Positions 1-6,700 of a stretch of 7,765 nt of DNA are shown here, one piece after another (within the stretch, counting starts at the first letter, position 1; each line of letters begins with the position of its first letter). The position numbers and the translations under genes were made by a program. The DNA comes from an uncultured bacterium. GTDB lineage: Bacteria; Patescibacteriota; Patescibacteriia; Patescibacteriales; UBA12465. The DNA lies in assembly GCA_903904095.1 (NCBI GenBank), contig CAIVBF010000142.1:1-7765 (forward strand), given 5' to 3'. Below the pieces are notes generated by a model that was not told the DNA's origin, did no database searches, and saw nothing but the letters and a program-made list of their open reading frames with translations.

Positions 1-5
1 AAATT

Positions 6-455
6 ATGAATAATTATGATTTGAATATCGCGTACTCTGAGGCAATAAGCAAAGACGAGGAGGCCATCAAACATTTATTAAAAAGCCTAAAAGGAGATTG
101 GGCTGAATTTAATATAGAGAGATTCTATTTAGCAAAAAACAAAAATATCGTCATCGGCTGTATTAGAACTAAAATATTTGAAGACGGATTTTTAGAACTA
201 GCGAGTCTGGCCGTGGATAAAAATTATCAACATCAAGGAATCGGCAGCGCGCTGATTAAAGAGTTATTATCAAAAGAAGAACACCGACCAATTTTTCTTT
301 TAACATCATCTGATAAAGAAAATTTCTATAAAAAATTTGATTTTAATACTATTGAGCCATTAGATCTTCCCAATGAATTTAAAAAAGAATATAGCAAAAT
401 AATAGCGATGCCATTTACTAAAGATTTAAAAGTTATAGCGATGGCTATAAAATAA
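6..455 (+). CDS. GNAT-family N-acetyltransferase
   Basis: This 149-residue protein fits a single-domain GNAT acetyltransferase, which transfers an acetyl group from acetyl-CoA to an amine. The acetyl-CoA pyrophosphate-binding motif A is clear: a hydrophobic strand (ELASLAVD, about 64-71) is followed by QHQGIG at 75-80, matching the family Q/R-x-x-G-x-G/A pattern, then the helix SALIKELL. A motif-B-like FYKKFDF lies at 107-113, where the family commonly has FYxxxGF; the usual Gly is Asp here. Length is typical of a free-standing cytoplasmic GNAT. The substrate (small molecule, protein N-terminus or antibiotic) cannot be told from sequence. Only five bases precede the ATG, so the promoter and any ribosome site lie outside the window or are absent. 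No terminator hairpin is visible in the 65 bases before the next gene, so read-through is possible. Confidence 0.88.
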   Translation: MNNYDLNIAYSEAISKDEEAIKHLLKSLKGDWAEFNIERFYLAKNKNIVIGCIRTKIFEDGFLELASLAVDKNYQHQGIGSALIKELLSKEEHRPIFLLTSSDKENFYKKFDFNTIEPLDLPNEFKKEYSKIIAMPFTKDLKVIAMAIK

Positions 456-508
456 ATAATTTTCACCATTTTAATAAATTACAAAATACTTAATTAGCCA
501 GAATATTT

Positions 509-519
509 TATAATATAAT
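509..519 (+). promoter_or_regulatory. TATAAT -10 element, possibly giving a leaderless mRNA
   Basis: Two overlapping perfect TATAAT hexamers lie at 509-514 and 514-519, just before the ATG at 521. Initiation from the first would fall at about 520-521, on the start codon. No Shine-Dalgarno sequence is present in this gap, which agrees with leaderless translation. No recognisable -35 element sits 16-18 bases upstream, so the call rests on the -10 alone in an AT-rich stretch where such hexamers can occur by chance. Confidence 0.4.
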
Positions 520-520
520 T

Positions 521-1210
521 ATGCATAAATACGAATTGTCTAGAATTGGTAAAAAGTCTACCATGGCCGATATTATTTTAGGCGGCCAAGACGGACTGGT
601 TAATGTCTTAGGGGTTATCCTCGGCGTTTCGGCAGCGACAAGTAGTCACAAGGTAATTATTGCTGCGGGTATGGCTGCCACTTTTGCTGAAAGCATCTCA
701 ATGGCGGCAGTCGCCTTAACATCTAAAATGACTGAGCGCGATCATTATTACTCAGAATTAAAACGTGAGCAACGGGAGATTGAAGAAATGCCCAATCAAG
801 AAAAAGCGGAGATACGGGAAATCTATAAACTTAAGGGCTTTAGAGGAAAAATACTAACCGATATTGTAAATCATATCACGAGTAATAAAGAGCAGTGGAC
901 AAAATTCATGATGAAAGAAGAATTAGAACTAACAGAGATAAAAAACAAAGATATTTATATCGGCAGTTTCGTGGTTGGCTTTTCGGCTCTGGTCGGTTCA
1001 TTTGTCCCACTGACGCCATTTTTTCTTTTATCCATTCACTCAGCCGTCATCTGTTCACTAATCGTGTCGGCCATTGTGTTGTTGTTTATCGGTATATATA
1101 AAGCCAAGGTCACGGTTGGCAACCCGCTCAAAACTGGGATACAAATGGTTTTAATCGGAATGGGCGCTGCTCTAGCCGGCTATTACATTGGGCATTTGTT
1201 CGGACAATAA
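521..1210 (+). CDS. VIT1/CCC1-family membrane metal (Fe/Mn) transporter
   Basis: This 229-residue protein looks like a member of the VIT1/CCC1 family, which exports Fe2+ or Mn2+ from the cytosol (in eukaryotes into the vacuole). Five hydrophobic segments are visible at about 17-38, 44-66, 147-168, 172-193 and 204-226, the family topology. Segment 1 carries GGQDGLVN (D24-G25-L26), matching the conserved transport-path Asp of VIT1. Segment 2 carries AESISMA with E57. Between segments 2 and 3 lies a charged cytosolic region (about 70-140) rich in Glu (E83, E86, E88, E89, E94, E97, E100) and ending in MMKEELEL (M130, M131, E133, E134, E136). It matches the helical Glu/Met metal-binding domain of VIT1, so this is the form with that domain rather than a minimal one. 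Ion preference is not readable. The protein would sit in the cytoplasmic membrane. The ATG lacks a ribosome site; see the -10 element upstream. Confidence 0.9.
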   Translation: MHKYELSRIGKKSTMADIILGGQDGLVNVLGVILGVSAATSSHKVIIAAGMAATFAESISMAAVALTSKMTERDHYYSELKREQREIEEMPNQEKAEIREIYKLKGFRGKILTDIVNHITSNKEQWTKFMMKEELELTEIKNKDIYIGSFVVGFSALVGSFVPLTPFFLLSIHSAVICSLIVSAIVLLFIGIYKAKVTVGNPLKTGIQMVLIGMGAALAGYYIGHLFGQ

Positions 1211-1235
1211 TCACCAAAAAAAGCCGTCTACTACA

Positions 1236-1265
1236 AAAACACACCAAATTATTGGTGTGTTTTGT
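1236..1265 (+). terminator. Intrinsic terminator after the VIT-family gene
   Basis: A perfect 12-bp stem pairs 1236-1247 (AAAACACACCAA) with 1252-1263 around the 4-base loop ATTA. It lies 25 bases past the stop codon at 1210. The downstream T-tract is interrupted by G (TTTTGTTGT). The opposite strand carries a run of five T after the same stem, so it could act in both directions. It separates the transporter from the promoter at 1350. Confidence 0.75.
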
Positions 1266-1349
1266 TGTATGGTCTTAAAGTACAACATTTCTGAAAATAT
1301 TAATGGATTGTTGCCGAAACCAGAGAGTAGGAGGAGGTTTTGAGATATA

Positions 1350-1378
1350 TTGACAAATAACGATATATATGATATAAT
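1350..1378 (+). promoter_or_regulatory. Consensus sigma70 promoter with extended -10
   Basis: TTGACA at 1350-1355 is followed by exactly 17 bases and TATAAT at 1373-1378. Both hexamers match the sigma70 consensus completely. TGA at 1370-1372 adds the extended -10 TGn element. The predicted start is near 1385, giving a leader of about 117 bases before the ATG at 1502. It is the strongest promoter by consensus in the window, and it drives a gene of unknown function. Confidence 0.85.
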
Positions 1379-1409
1379 TAAGTCATTAGTAGTTCATTAA
1401 AAATATTAA

Positions 1410-1457
1410 TTTTTAGGCCAAAATTTACTGGATTATCTTAATTTTTTTAGGCGAAAA
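1410..1457 (+). repeat. Pair of near-identical 14-mers in the leader
   Basis: TTTTTAGGCCAAAA at 1410-1423 and TTTTTAGGCGAAAA at 1444-1457 differ at one base and are 34 bases apart. The second copy forms the tip of the long hairpin, with AGGC as its loop. A third AGGC occurs at 1497-1500, directly before the start codon. The 5' copy also overlaps the 3' arm of a small hairpin (1398-1404 with 1409-1415, loop ATTA). The repeats may be alternative pairing partners or binding sites, but AT-rich composition makes chance similarity possible. Confidence 0.4.
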
Positions 1458-1479
1458 GATTGGGATAATCCAATAAATT
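1422..1479 (+). promoter_or_regulatory. Long structured 5' leader hairpin
   Basis: The + strand folds into one hairpin with arms 1422-1448 and 1453-1479 and the 4-base loop AGGC at 1449-1452. Of 27 paired positions, 22 are Watson-Crick, four are G-U wobbles (1438-1463, 1439-1462, 1443-1458, 1448-1453) and one is a C-A mismatch (1428-1473). The wobbles pair only in RNA read from the + strand, the strand transcribed from the promoter at 1350. The core arms TGGATTATC and GATAATCCA (1429-1437 and 1464-1472) are perfect. There is no T-run immediately after it, so it is not a typical terminator. A cis-regulatory or mRNA-stability element for the gene at 1502 is the simplest reading. No known riboswitch was recognised. 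Confidence 0.6.
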
Positions 1480-1501
1480 GTTAACCTTTAAATTATAGGC
1501 A

Positions 1502-2152
1502 ATGAAAAAAGAAAAGAACAAAAAAATCGAAGAGATTAACACTCTTAGAGAACTGTCTGAATTATTAGACAAATCTCCCTACTGTGACAGGAATGAAATT
1601 TTAAAAAAAATGCTTCAGCTCGCATCTACTAAAAGCGAAGTTGACGAGGTTGAAGAAAGAAATGATTTCATTCTGATAGACAATCTTATCCCAATAAAAA
1701 GAGTTGAGATTGCTATTACTGCCGAAGAAATTGATGATATTTTTCTAAAGTTACTAAAGACTAATGAATCTTGGGCTTTAGAAAAATGGATGAGTCTTGT
1801 TAAAACTGTTAAGGAGGCAAAAAGAATTAATTATGTAGCTATTTATTACACATCCGGTCTACCGATAGCTCAAGAAATTACCGAAAGATGTGAGGCTATA
1901 TTTATGGAAGCAGTTAATACAGTTACGACGATAGAGGAGTTAAAAGAAATCGCTGAAGACAATTATAAAACTTCAGGCAAAGCAGCTAACAAAAAATGGG
2001 ATAGACTTTCTTTGAAAGAAGTGGAAGTTACCACAACGGATGATGAATTAAAAATCGCTAAAGAAAGATCTCGTGTCTGTTCACAGGCATGGTACATAGC
2101 CAGTAAGAGACTTAAAGCGAATGAACCAGTGAAACCCTTTCCCTGGTTGTAG
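1502..2152 (+). CDS. Uncharacterised protein of degenerate helical repeats
   Basis: I do not recognise a characterised family for this 216-residue protein. It has no signal peptide or membrane segment and is rich in Glu and Lys. Its clearest feature is a spaced T-x-x-E-hydrophobic motif, seen six times with Thr at residues 14, 43, 73, 102, 143 and 179 (spacings 29, 30, 29, 41 and 36). T-x-x-E is a classic helix N-capping box. Several units are preceded by an amphipathic stretch such as KKMLQLAS, EKWMSLVK or KKWDRLSL. This suggests a solenoid of paired helices of about 29-41 residues per unit, a form often used for protein binding. Four Cys (28, 130, 193 and others do not cluster) show no metal-site pattern. 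It is transcribed alone, between its own promoter and terminator. Only a weak AGG at 1497-1499, two bases from the ATG, could serve as ribosome site. Confidence 0.75.
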   Translation: MKKEKNKKIEEINTLRELSELLDKSPYCDRNEILKKMLQLASTKSEVDEVEERNDFILIDNLIPIKRVEIAITAEEIDDIFLKLLKTNESWALEKWMSLVKTVKEAKRINYVAIYYTSGLPIAQEITERCEAIFMEAVNTVTTIEELKEIAEDNYKTSGKAANKKWDRLSLKEVEVTTTDDELKIAKERSRVCSQAWYIASKRLKANEPVKPFPWL

Positions 2153-2187
2153 AAAAGACAACACAAAAACTTACATAAGTAAGTACG

Positions 2188-2223
2188 CCTCAGATTGCAT
2201 TATGCGACCTGGGGATTTTTTTT
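2188..2223 (+). terminator. Intrinsic terminator of the helical-repeat gene
   Basis: CCTCAG at 2188-2193 pairs with CTGGGG at 2209-2214 (six pairs, one of them G-U). After an A-C mismatch the stem continues for five pairs (2195-2199 with 2203-2207, one G-U) to a 3-base loop. Eight T residues follow at 2216-2223. It lies 35 bases after the stop codon. A smaller hairpin, ACTTAC with GTAAGT (2169-2174 and 2179-2184), precedes it. Confidence 0.8.
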
Positions 2224-2226
2224 ATC

Positions 2227-2251
2227 AAAAAATAGGCTATTAACCTATTTT
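2227..2251 (-). terminator. Intrinsic terminator of tRNA-Glu
   Basis: On the minus strand, AAAATAGG (2251 to 2244) pairs perfectly with CCTATTTT (2236 to 2229) around a 7-base loop. The transcript then runs through a T-tract, the complement of A at 2227-2232. It begins seven bases beyond the tRNA 3' end. It stands back to back with the terminator of the convergent gene, so each transcript is stopped before entering the other. Confidence 0.78.
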
Positions 2252-2258
2252 AAAAGTG

Positions 2259-2330
2259 TAGTCCCTAGGGGAATCGAACCCCTGTTAACAGGATGAAAAC
2301 CTGACGTCCTAACCACTAGACGAAGGGACC
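2259..2330 (-). tRNA. tRNA-Glu (anticodon UUC)
   Basis: The minus strand folds into a full 72-nt cloverleaf. The acceptor is GGTCCCT with AGGGACT, the D arm is GTCTAGTGGTTAGGAC, the anticodon loop is TTTTCAT with anticodon TTC, the variable loop is TAAC, and the T arm is AGGGG-TTCGATT-CCCCT. The discriminator is A73. No CCA is encoded (CAC follows), so a CCA-adding enzyme is required. Two weak pairs are visible: G1-U72 in the acceptor and a U27-U43 mismatch at the base of the anticodon stem. The anticodon reads GAA and GAG codons. Confidence 0.95.
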
Positions 2331-2347
2331 AAAAAAATTAAATAAAA

Positions 2348-2366
2348 ATTAAGGGCATTCCTTAAT
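2348..2366 (-). promoter_or_regulatory. Palindrome in the tRNA-Glu 5' leader
   Basis: ATTAAGG at 2348-2354 and CCTTAAT at 2360-2366 form a perfect 7-bp inverted repeat with a 5-base loop. It lies between the predicted start of transcription (about 2369) and the tRNA 5' end at 2330. It would form a hairpin in the precursor leader removed by RNase P, or serve as a dyad operator. It shows no T-run and is not a terminator. Confidence 0.5.
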
Positions 2367-2375
2367 ATCAAGACT

Positions 2376-2404
2376 ATTTTATATATTTTTAAAAATATTG
2401 TCAA
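2376..2404 (-). promoter_or_regulatory. sigma70 promoter of tRNA-Glu
   Basis: On the minus strand, TTGACA (2404 to 2399) is followed by exactly 17 bases and TAAAAT (2381 to 2376), matching the consensus at six of six and five of six positions. Transcription should start near 2369, about 39 bases before the tRNA. Confidence 0.75.
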
Positions 2405-2443
2405 TCTTAAAATTTTATGAGAAATATCAATAAAAAGATAAAC

Positions 2444-2472
2444 TTGATTAAAAACTAATTAAAAGTTAGTAT
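2444..2472 (+). promoter_or_regulatory. Candidate promoter of tsaD
   Basis: TTGATT at 2444-2449 and TAGTAT at 2467-2472 are separated by 17 bases, each matching four of six consensus positions. The predicted start near 2479 would leave only a short leader. A dyad, ACTAATT with AGTTAGT (2454-2460 and 2464-2470, one G-U), occupies the spacer and -10 region and could be an operator. The match is modest in AT-rich DNA. Confidence 0.4.
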
Positions 2473-2495
2473 TTATAGAGTAATTGAATAATCAA

Positions 2496-3551
2496 ATGAT
2501 AAAAATAAGGGCAAAATATATCCTTGGGATAGAAAGTAGCTGCGACGAAACCGCCGCCAGTATTGTTAAAGTTGAGAAAATATCCGGCCAAGTTTCGGTT
2601 TTGGCCAATATTATTTCCTCCCAAATTGAAATACATAAAAAATATGGCGGGGTCGTCCCCGAAATCGCCGCTCGTGAGCATGTTTTAAATATATTACCGG
2701 TTATTAATGAGGCTCTAGAGAAAGCTAAAATAACGGAAAAAGAAATTGACTTAATCGGCGTAACTAAGGGCCCTGGTCTTATCACTTCCCTAATTACTGG
2801 GTTAGAAACAGTTCGCGCTTTATCATTTGCCTGGAATAAACCGGTTCTAGAAATAAATCATATTGAAGGGCATATTTATTCTAATTTTATAAATCTTACT
2901 GAGCCGATTAAATTTCCAGCCATTATTTTAACTGTATCGGGCGGTCATACAAATTTAGTTTTAATGGATAAAAATCAAAAAATAAAAATCATCGGCGAGA
3001 CTTTAGATGACGCGGCCGGGGAAGCTTATGATAAAGGCGCGAAGATGCTTGGACTTGGCTACCCGGGCGGTCCGATAATTTCTAAATTAGCAAATGAATT
3101 TAAAAATAATCATCAATTATCCGATTTAGAATTACCGCGTCCGATGTTAAATACCCCAAATTTTAATTTTTCTTTTTCTGGTTTAAAAACATCGCTATTA
3201 TATAAATTACAAAAAGATAAAAACTGGAAAAAGAGACAAGCCGAATATTGTTTTGCCTATCAAGAGGCAATTATTGAAATCTTAATTAAAAAAACAATTA
3301 AGGCCGCAAAAAAATACGAGGCAAAAACGGTAATGCTTTCGGGCGGTGTTAGCGCTAATGAAGAATTAAGAACTAAAATGGCCGAAGCGGTTAAAACAAA
3401 TTTTCCAAAAGCAAAATTCTTAGTACCGGAAAGAGAATATACAACCGACAATGCGGCGATGATTGCTACCGCGGCTGCATATCTCATTAACAAAAGAAAA
3501 ACAGCCCCTTTCAATAAACTAAAAGTTGAGCCTAGTTTACAACTTAAATAA
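2496..3551 (+). CDS. tsaD: tRNA N6-adenosine threonylcarbamoyltransferase TsaD
   Basis: TsaD (Kae1/YgjD/Qri7 family) transfers the threonylcarbamoyl group from threonylcarbamoyl-AMP to A37 of tRNAs reading ANN codons, forming t6A, with TsaB and TsaE in bacteria. All family motifs are present. Numbering from this ATG, they are GIESSCDETAAS near residue 11, the metal-binding HIEGH with H122 and H126, VSGGHTNL near 147, GETLDDAAGEAYDKGAK near 167, PGGP, FSFSGLKTS near 227, SGGVSANEELR near 282, and TDNAAM with metal ligand D318. The 351-residue length is close to the family norm (E. coli about 337), and the gene appears intact. A TTG at 2484 is in frame and would add four residues. I chose the ATG at 2496 because it gives a typical N-terminus, but neither start has a good ribosome site. 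TsaB and TsaE partners are not in the window. The neighbouring tRNAs (Glu and Cys) do not read ANN codons, so they are not substrates. Confidence 0.96.
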   Translation: MIKIRAKYILGIESSCDETAASIVKVEKISGQVSVLANIISSQIEIHKKYGGVVPEIAAREHVLNILPVINEALEKAKITEKEIDLIGVTKGPGLITSLITGLETVRALSFAWNKPVLEINHIEGHIYSNFINLTEPIKFPAIILTVSGGHTNLVLMDKNQKIKIIGETLDDAAGEAYDKGAKMLGLGYPGGPIISKLANEFKNNHQLSDLELPRPMLNTPNFNFSFSGLKTSLLYKLQKDKNWKKRQAEYCFAYQEAIIEILIKKTIKAAKKYEAKTVMLSGGVSANEELRTKMAEAVKTNFPKAKFLVPEREYTTDNAAMIATAAAYLINKRKTAPFNKLKVEPSLQLK

Positions 3552-3564
3552 GATAGGTTAAAAT
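3536..3564 (+). promoter_or_regulatory. sigma70 promoter of tRNA-Cys, inside the end of tsaD
   Basis: TTTACA at 3536-3541 and TAAAAT at 3559-3564 are separated by 17 bases, each matching five of six consensus positions. The -35 lies in the last codons of tsaD and the -10 just past its stop. Initiation near 3571 would leave an 18-base leader before the tRNA. A weaker overlapping pair (TTGAGC at 3526-3531, TAAGAT at 3549-3554) is also possible. Confidence 0.6.
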
Positions 3565-3588
3565 TCAAATAATCATAAAAAGCAAAAC

Positions 3589-3662
3589 GGCTGGATGGCG
3601 AAGTGGTCTAACGCTGCAGTTTGCAAAACTGCCATTCGTGGGTTCGACTCCCACTCCAGCCT
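3589..3662 (+). tRNA. tRNA-Cys (anticodon GCA)
   Basis: A complete 74-nt cloverleaf is visible. The acceptor is GGCTGGA with TCCAGCC, the D arm is GCG with CGC around an 11-base loop, the anticodon stem is GCAGT with ACTGC, the loop is TTGCAAA with anticodon GCA, the variable loop is CATTC, and the T arm is GTGGG-TTCGACT-CCCAC. The discriminator is U73, the identity base expected for cysteine tRNAs. CCA is not encoded (CAC follows). It reads UGC and UGU codons. It begins 37 bases after tsaD and may be made both from its own promoter and by read-through from tsaD. Confidence 0.96.
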
Positions 3663-3665
3663 CAC

Positions 3666-3708
3666 AAAAAAAGAAGTCCCGTTACTGAATAAGCAACGGG
3701 ACTTTTTT
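3666..3708. terminator. Bidirectional intrinsic terminator between tRNA-Cys and purL
   Basis: A perfect 10-bp stem pairs AAGTCCCGTT (3674-3683) with AACGGGACTT (3695-3704) around an 11-base loop. On the + strand six T residues run from 3703 to 3708, ending the tsaD and tRNA-Cys transcript. On the minus strand the same stem is followed by C and then seven T (complement of A at 3666-3672), ending the purL transcript, whose stop codon is at 3726. One element therefore serves two convergent units. Confidence 0.9.
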
Positions 3709-3725
3709 ATAAGCTACCTTTATAA

Positions 3726-6700
3726 CTAGTTTTTGATACACCAGTCATAAGCGTTTTGTGTCATTTTCATCCATGGCGAGGCAAGCAAATTTTGCTTCCA
3801 TTCTTCGGGCATATAGGCCCACTGCCATTTTAGGAATGCACGTTCCGGGTGAGGCATCATTGCGAGATGTCGCCCGGTTTCGTCGCACAGAGCAGTCACT
3901 CCTTCCGCGGATCCATTTGGATTAAATGGATAAGCATCGGTTGGCTCACCGGAATCATCAACGTACCGAATCGGAGCAAACTTTTTCAGCTGGCTCCAAT
4001 TAATCCGATTGCAAACGTGCAAGAGTCCCTCACCATGAGCAACCCAGATACCGAGAACCGAACCGGCCATCCCTTTGAGCATGATCGCGGGACTATCAAA
4101 AATTTTGACAGTCGCGAATCTTGATTCAAAGCGGCCGGATTTGTTTCTGACAAATCGGGGTTGATAGTCTCCCGGCAAATTTTTAACCGGAACCCATCCT
4201 AGCAACGACGCCAATTGACAACCATTACAAACGCTCAAAGAAAAAGTATCTGAACGAAGATAAAAATCGTCAAACATTTTTCTCAAATCCTGATTGAACA
4301 GAATTGTCGCCGCCCAACCTTTAGCCGAATCAAGAACGTCAGCGTAACTAAACCCGCCGACAAAAGCTACTCCGCGAAAATCAGCGAGGTCAACTTTTTT
4401 TGTCAGGAGATCCGTCATGTTGATGTCCCAGGCCTCAAAGCCTCCAAGCTCAAAATAAGACGTCATTTCCCTGTCGCCGTTGGATCCCTCTTCGCGGATA
4501 ATCGCCACTTTGGGGCGATTTTCTGAAGCCGAATCAAGTAGCGCTGAAGGCGCTTCGGGAGTAAATGACAAATGATATTCTGGACCGGTACGACTAAAGA
4601 TGTTTTTGTTCTCTTCATCGGCCAGTCTCGGATTACACTGTAACCTTTCCAAGTTATAGCTTGTTTCCTCCCAGGTGTCTCGCAAGGCACAGATATCTTC
4701 ATTTAAAATAAAGCTGTTTCCTTCAATAGGATTCGGCCAGACTGAATTCAGAATAATCTTGTGCGAACGATTCGTCTTGCCCAGTACATGGCAATGAAGT
4801 AAATCAAAATCATTACTCAAATGCAATAACTTTTTGATCTTGTCTTCATTCTCAGGTAAATACTCAATTAGCCATCCCGCCTCTTCGGCAAACAAATAAT
4901 CCAGGTGCCGCCAAGACGCACACTTAATCTCGCCAATAAATCCACAGTTGCCAGCAAATAGCATTTCCAAGAGACTAACAATTAATCCTCCATCACTAAT
5001 ATCGTGACAAGATAGAATTAAATCATCCTGGATCAGCTTTTGAAGATTCATAAATGTTGAAGCCAACAATTCTGGATCTTCAATATCCGGACAATCGTTA
5101 CCAATCTGCCCATAAACTTGAGCCAGGGCCGAGCCGCCTAAACGACGTCTACCGCAGGCTAAATCTATATGCATAATCTTGCTTTTACCCGGATACTTAA
5201 TATCTGGCGTCATGACCTTGGTGATATCTGGCACAGTACAATAAGCGGAGACCACCATTTCCATTGGTGATTTTACCAACTCATTTTTCCCATCAGGATG
5301 ATTAACCTTGGTTGCCATAGACAGAGAATCCTTTCCTCCATCAACGGCCATTCTAATTCTTACCATGAAATCACGCATTGCTGTTGCCGCTCTATACATC
5401 CGACTTCCCTCGCCGGGTAACTTCGGGGCGGCCATCCAGTTGACTGAACATTTGATATTACCGATATCACTGATCAAAGCACAACCCATATTAGTCAAGG
5501 CTTCCGCTACAGCCATTCTGGCTCCCGCTTCCGGATTAACTAACATTTTAATTGGCTGTTCACCGATTGATGTCGCTGCCCCAGAATACAAACCAAGATC
5601 ATTTACGAAATGACTTTGAGCAACAACAGCTATGTCCGATACTGTTAATTGCAGCGGACCACAACATTGCTGTTGAGCAATCAGACCAGTTACACTTCGG
5701 TCGCCTTTGTTGGTTAAAAACCTTTTTGAACCAACTGACAAAAGTCTCAGGACTCTCTTTAAAGCATCGTTGGCAATCCGAAGATTTTGAGGCAAATCAA
5801 GAGGCCTTAGTTCTAATGGAATATCGTCAGATGAAAAAGTTTTTTGCGGCATGCCGCCCAAAACCGATTTAAGTTCCATCTGCACTGGAGTAGCTTTGTA
5901 GCCATCCGCGCGAGTATATCTGGCATCGCAAACTGTAAAAATCCCATCGCCAGTTACCTGGCCAAGAATTTCACAGTTTACTTTTTCACGATCGCAAATA
6001 TCCCGAAAAGATTCTAAATTATCAGACCATATGAGGATCCCATTCCTCTCCTGGAATTCACAAACCCAGGTTTCCAGAACTGATAAAGTCGGATCTCCGG
6101 AATTAATATTGCAAATTTCAACCCAACCACCAGCATGTTCAACTAATTCCTTTAGGACATTAGCCGGACCGCCAGCCCCTTGGTCATGGATACTAACAAT
6201 CGGATTTTCATTCCCCATTTCAATACAAGACCGAACAACCCTGTTCATCTTCTGTTCCATTTCCGCGTCACCGCGTTGAACAGCGTTGAAATCAAGATCA
6301 GCTCGGTTTTCACCTTGCATGAGTGAAGAAGCAGCTCCACCGCCGAAACCAATCCGATACGCCGGACCACCGATTTCAATAATCAGCATTCCTTTGTCCG
6401 CATCTTGTTTCTGAAGATGTCGCTCATCAATCTGTCCGATACCGCCGGTAAAAAGAATTGGTTTTAACCACTCCCGTCTTTCACTGTTTGGCAAATAAGA
6501 AGCGCTAGCCCTGGTAAATCCGAGAATAACCGGTTCGCCAATCTCATTCCCATATCGCGTTGTTCCATCGGAACCGCGAATAAGGATGTCTTTCGCGCTT
6601 GCTAAGTTTTCCGGATATAAATCCTTCTTCTCCCAAGGCAATTGATAGTCGTCAAGATTCAAATTTCCAACGGCATAGCCAACCGTCCCGGCCAACATTA

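Noticed and set aside
895..1101. A 68-codon frame inside the VIT-family gene.
   Set aside because: It overlaps the metal-binding and membrane-coding part of a clear gene in another frame and encodes no plausible protein.
1331..1337. Purine-rich GAGGAGG resembling a strong Shine-Dalgarno site.
   Set aside because: No open reading frame of useful length follows at the right distance; the sequence runs straight into the -35 element of the promoter at 1350.
1269..1343. A 24-codon ATG ORF between the VIT terminator and the consensus promoter, ending in a basic SRRRF tail.
   Set aside because: It starts at the edge of the terminator, has no ribosome site or promoter of its own, and no family is recognisable. 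It could be a decayed remnant but cannot be supported.
1391..1404. AGTTCATTAAAAAT also occurs at 7710-7723, in the purL promoter region.
   Set aside because: A 14-base match in AT-rich sequence is expected about by chance at this window size, and the two copies sit in different positions relative to the promoters.
2484..2495. TTG at 2484 as an upstream start for tsaD.
   Set aside because: It adds only four residues and has no better ribosome site than the ATG at 2496; the ATG gives a typical TsaD N-terminus. It cannot be excluded.
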